14,897 bases of DNA from Firmicutes bacterium CAG:449. GTDB taxonomy: Bacteria > Bacillota_I > Bacilli_A > RFN20 > CAG-449. Numbering within the stretch: the first letter of the stretch is position 1; every line of letters starts with the position of its first letter. Both the position numbers and the translations under genes were made by a program. The stretch spans positions 29,688-44,584 of the forward strand of contig FR889421.1 in NCBI GenBank assembly GCA_000432895.1, read 5' to 3'. Positions 13,233 through 14,897 of the stretch are shown piece by piece. The notes beneath the pieces were generated by a model. It did no database searches. It had not been told where the DNA came from and saw only the letters and a list, made by a program, of their open reading frames with translations.

Positions 13233-14897
13233 ATGCAAAAATTAATTCATCATTTGCTTATTTTTGCAATAACATTATTTTTGATTGAAACAGTTATTTG
13301 TGGTGCTTTATTTTTCATCATGGATAGTAATATGTTTAGTGAATATATTAAAGAAATATTAATTGGAGTAGCTATCTTTATTATTTTATTAAACTTAATT
13401 ATTAACGTTTTTAATTTAAGGAAAATTGCAAATGCAAAATATAAAACTGATATTTCTTCTTTAGATATTTTAGGAAATGATATCCAAAAAGCGTATGATT
13501 TTGGCAAAATTGGTTTAATAATGGTTGATAAAAAAGATAACATTATTTGGACTAATACATTTTTTAATTATATTCAAAGTAAATTAATTGATAAGAATAT
13601 TTTTGAATGGGAGCCTAGATTAAAAACTTTAAATGATTCTAGTATTGATGAAGTTAAACTTTTAATTAATAATAAATATTATTCAATTAAGTATTTATCA
13701 CAAGCTAGATTATATATTTTTAAAGATATTACTGCTTTACAAGAACTTGTTAATTATTCTTCAAATCACTTACCAGTTATAGGTATTATTACTATTGATA
13801 ATTATCAAGACTTAACTAATTTAGTTGATAATCTTTCAGTTAATGATAGTTTATCAACTATTCAAAAAATTATAGTTGAATTTGCTAAAAAATATAATTT
13901 ACTTTTAAAAAAATATAAGAGTGATTCGTATTTATTTATTTGTAATAGTGAGGACTTTAAAAGAGTTCTTGATGATAATGTTTCTTTACTTGAAGAAGTT
14001 AGAAAAGAAACTAGTGATGATGAATATGAATTAACTTTATCTATTGGTATTTCTAGTGGATTAGATAATTATTCTAGATTATTTGAACTTGCTTCTAATG
14101 CTTTAGATGTGGCTTTATCTAGAGGTGGGAACCAAGCGGTTATTTCTTCTTATGGAGAAAATTTAAAGTTTATTGGTGGGGTTACTGAAGCTAAAGAAAA
14201 GAAAAATTCGGTTCAATCAAGAGTTATGTCGAATTCTTTAACTGCTTTAATTCAAGATTCAAGTTCAGTTTATTTAATGGGACATAATGTCGCTGATTTA
14301 GATGCAATTGGAGCCTGCTTAGGTTTATATTGCTTAGCTTCAGTATCTTGTAAAAAAGTAAAAATTGTTTATGATGAATTTGCTTTAGAAACTAAAACTA
14401 AAAAAGCAATGAAACAAGTCTTTTCTAAAGAGCAATTAGCGGAAATGACTATTTTACCATCGAAAGCTATTGATGAAATTAATTCTAAATCATTATTGAT
14501 TTTAGCGGATGTTCATAATCCAGATAATACTATTTCTCCTTCTTTAGTGAAAAAAGCTGAAAAGATTGCTATTGTTGATCACCATAGACGTGGAGAAAAA
14601 TCAGTAGAAAAAGCAGAATTTAATTATATTGAACCAAGTGCATCTTCGGCTTCTGAAATGGTTATTGAAATGATTAGATTCTCTTCTTTATCAATTAATG
14701 TTCCTACTGATATAGCTACATTTATGTTAGCGGGTATTTTCTTAGATACTAACTTCTATCGTAATAAGATTAGTGCAAGAACTTTTGATGCTTCTTATGT
14801 ATTGAAGAATTTTGGTGCTGATAATGCTTTAGCTGATTCTTTCTTAAAAGAAGAATATGAAGAATATGCTTTAAAAACAAAGATTATGTCAAATTCA
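13233..14897 (+). CDS. gdpP: Cyclic-di-AMP phosphodiesterase GdpP (3' end outside window)
   Basis: Frame open from the ATG at 13233 to the last base: 555 codons of a usual 650 or so. GdpP is a membrane enzyme that hydrolyses c-di-AMP, a messenger for potassium and cell-wall balance. Domains in order: two transmembrane helices (about 5-30, 43-62), a PAS-like domain (about 80-150, FGKIGLIMVDKKDNIIWTN), a degenerate GGDEF domain (about 165-310; the signature is replaced by the DSYLF region, with SRGGNQAVI at the end), and the DHH/DHHA1 phosphodiesterase. DHH motifs seen: MGHNVADLDAIGA (Asp355, Asp357), ILADVHNPDN, VDHHRRGEK (449-451 are D-H-H), and AGIFLDTNFYRNK. GAGAGGTG (13221-13228) supports the start. 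In B. subtilis rplI and dnaC follow; they would lie beyond the window. Confidence 0.94.
   Translation, partial: MQKLIHHLLIFAITLFLIETVICGALFFIMDSNMFSEYIKEILIGVAIFIILLNLIINVFNLRKIANAKYKTDISSLDILGNDIQKAYDFGKIGLIMVDKKDNIIWTNTFFNYIQSKLIDKNIFEWEPRLKTLNDSSIDEVKLLINNKYYSIKYLSQARLYIFKDITALQELVNYSSNHLPVIGIITIDNYQDLTNLVDNLSVNDSLSTIQKIIVEFAKKYNLLLKKYKSDSYLFICNSEDFKRVLDDNVSLLEEVRKETSDDEYELTLSIGISSGLDNYSRLFELASNALDVALSRGGNQAVISSYGENLKFIGGVTEAKEKKNSVQSRVMSNSLTALIQDSSSVYLMGHNVADLDAIGACLGLYCLASVSCKKVKIVYDEFALETKTKKAMKQVFSKEQLAEMTILPSKAIDEINSKSLLILADVHNPDNTISPSLVKKAEKIAIVDHHRRGEKSVEKAEFNYIEPSASSASEMVIEMIRFSSLSINVPTDIATFMLAGIFLDTNFYRNKISARTFDASYVLKNFGADNALADSFLKEEYEEYALKTKIMSNS

Noticed and set aside
13250..13543. 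Minus-strand open frame opposite gdpP
   Set aside because: It lies opposite the GdpP transmembrane and PAS-like region, which is clearly coding on the plus strand.

Overview
The window is very AT-rich and uses the standard genetic code: TGA is a genuine stop, closing the rqcP homologue and the sigma-factor gene. Gene content and order point to a low-GC Firmicute of the Bacilli/Erysipelotrichia/RF39-RFN20 kind, probably host-associated. Two blocks match Bacillus subtilis gene order. yabG and ispE are neighbours, with the B. subtilis genes between them missing. The run rpsF-ssb-rpsR-yybS-gdpP is kept intact. The assignment to a lineage is inference from these features only.

Layout. (1) 2-1975: the 3' part of a glycoside hydrolase family 31 gene, closed by a GNRA-loop terminator. 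(2) 2017-3622, minus strand: yabG (sporulation cysteine protease family) overlapping ispE (isoprenoid MEP pathway) by 17 bp. (3) 3712-3966: rqcP, an S4-domain ribosome quality control protein, apparently on a leaderless mRNA. (4) 4137-6899: a 920-residue surface lipoprotein with Ig-like, lectin-like, CBM9-like and CxxC-repeat modules. It is driven by a near-consensus promoter whose spacer contains a cre/LacI-type operator, so carbon-source control is likely. (5) 6998-8925: an ECF-type sigma factor overlapping (ATGA) a gene for a membrane-anchored serpin. (6) 9004-11015: a divergent Clp ATPase without a middle domain, split by a -1 frame change between its N-domain and its first AAA+ domain. 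(7) 11199-14897: the rpsF-ssb-rpsR cluster with its own promoter and a structured leader, a terminator, then yybS and gdpP, the last running off the window.

The most unusual region is 6.9-11.0 kb. The serpin protein sits where an anti-sigma factor would normally be encoded. It has a short cytoplasmic N-terminus, one transmembrane helix and an outward-facing serpin, which looks like a sigma/anti-sigma pair with a protease-trap fold as sensor. The next gene encodes a Clp ATPase that has lost several working parts: the middle domain, the ClpP-docking tripeptide, the second pore loop and the end of the C-terminal domain. Whether sigma, serpin and Clp form one protein-quality or protease-sensing module is a hypothesis resting on adjacency and architecture.

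No tRNA, rRNA, CRISPR array, insertion sequence or long repeat was seen. No gene-free stretch exceeds 300 bases; the longest are 3967-4136 and 11016-11198, and both contain regulatory elements described below.
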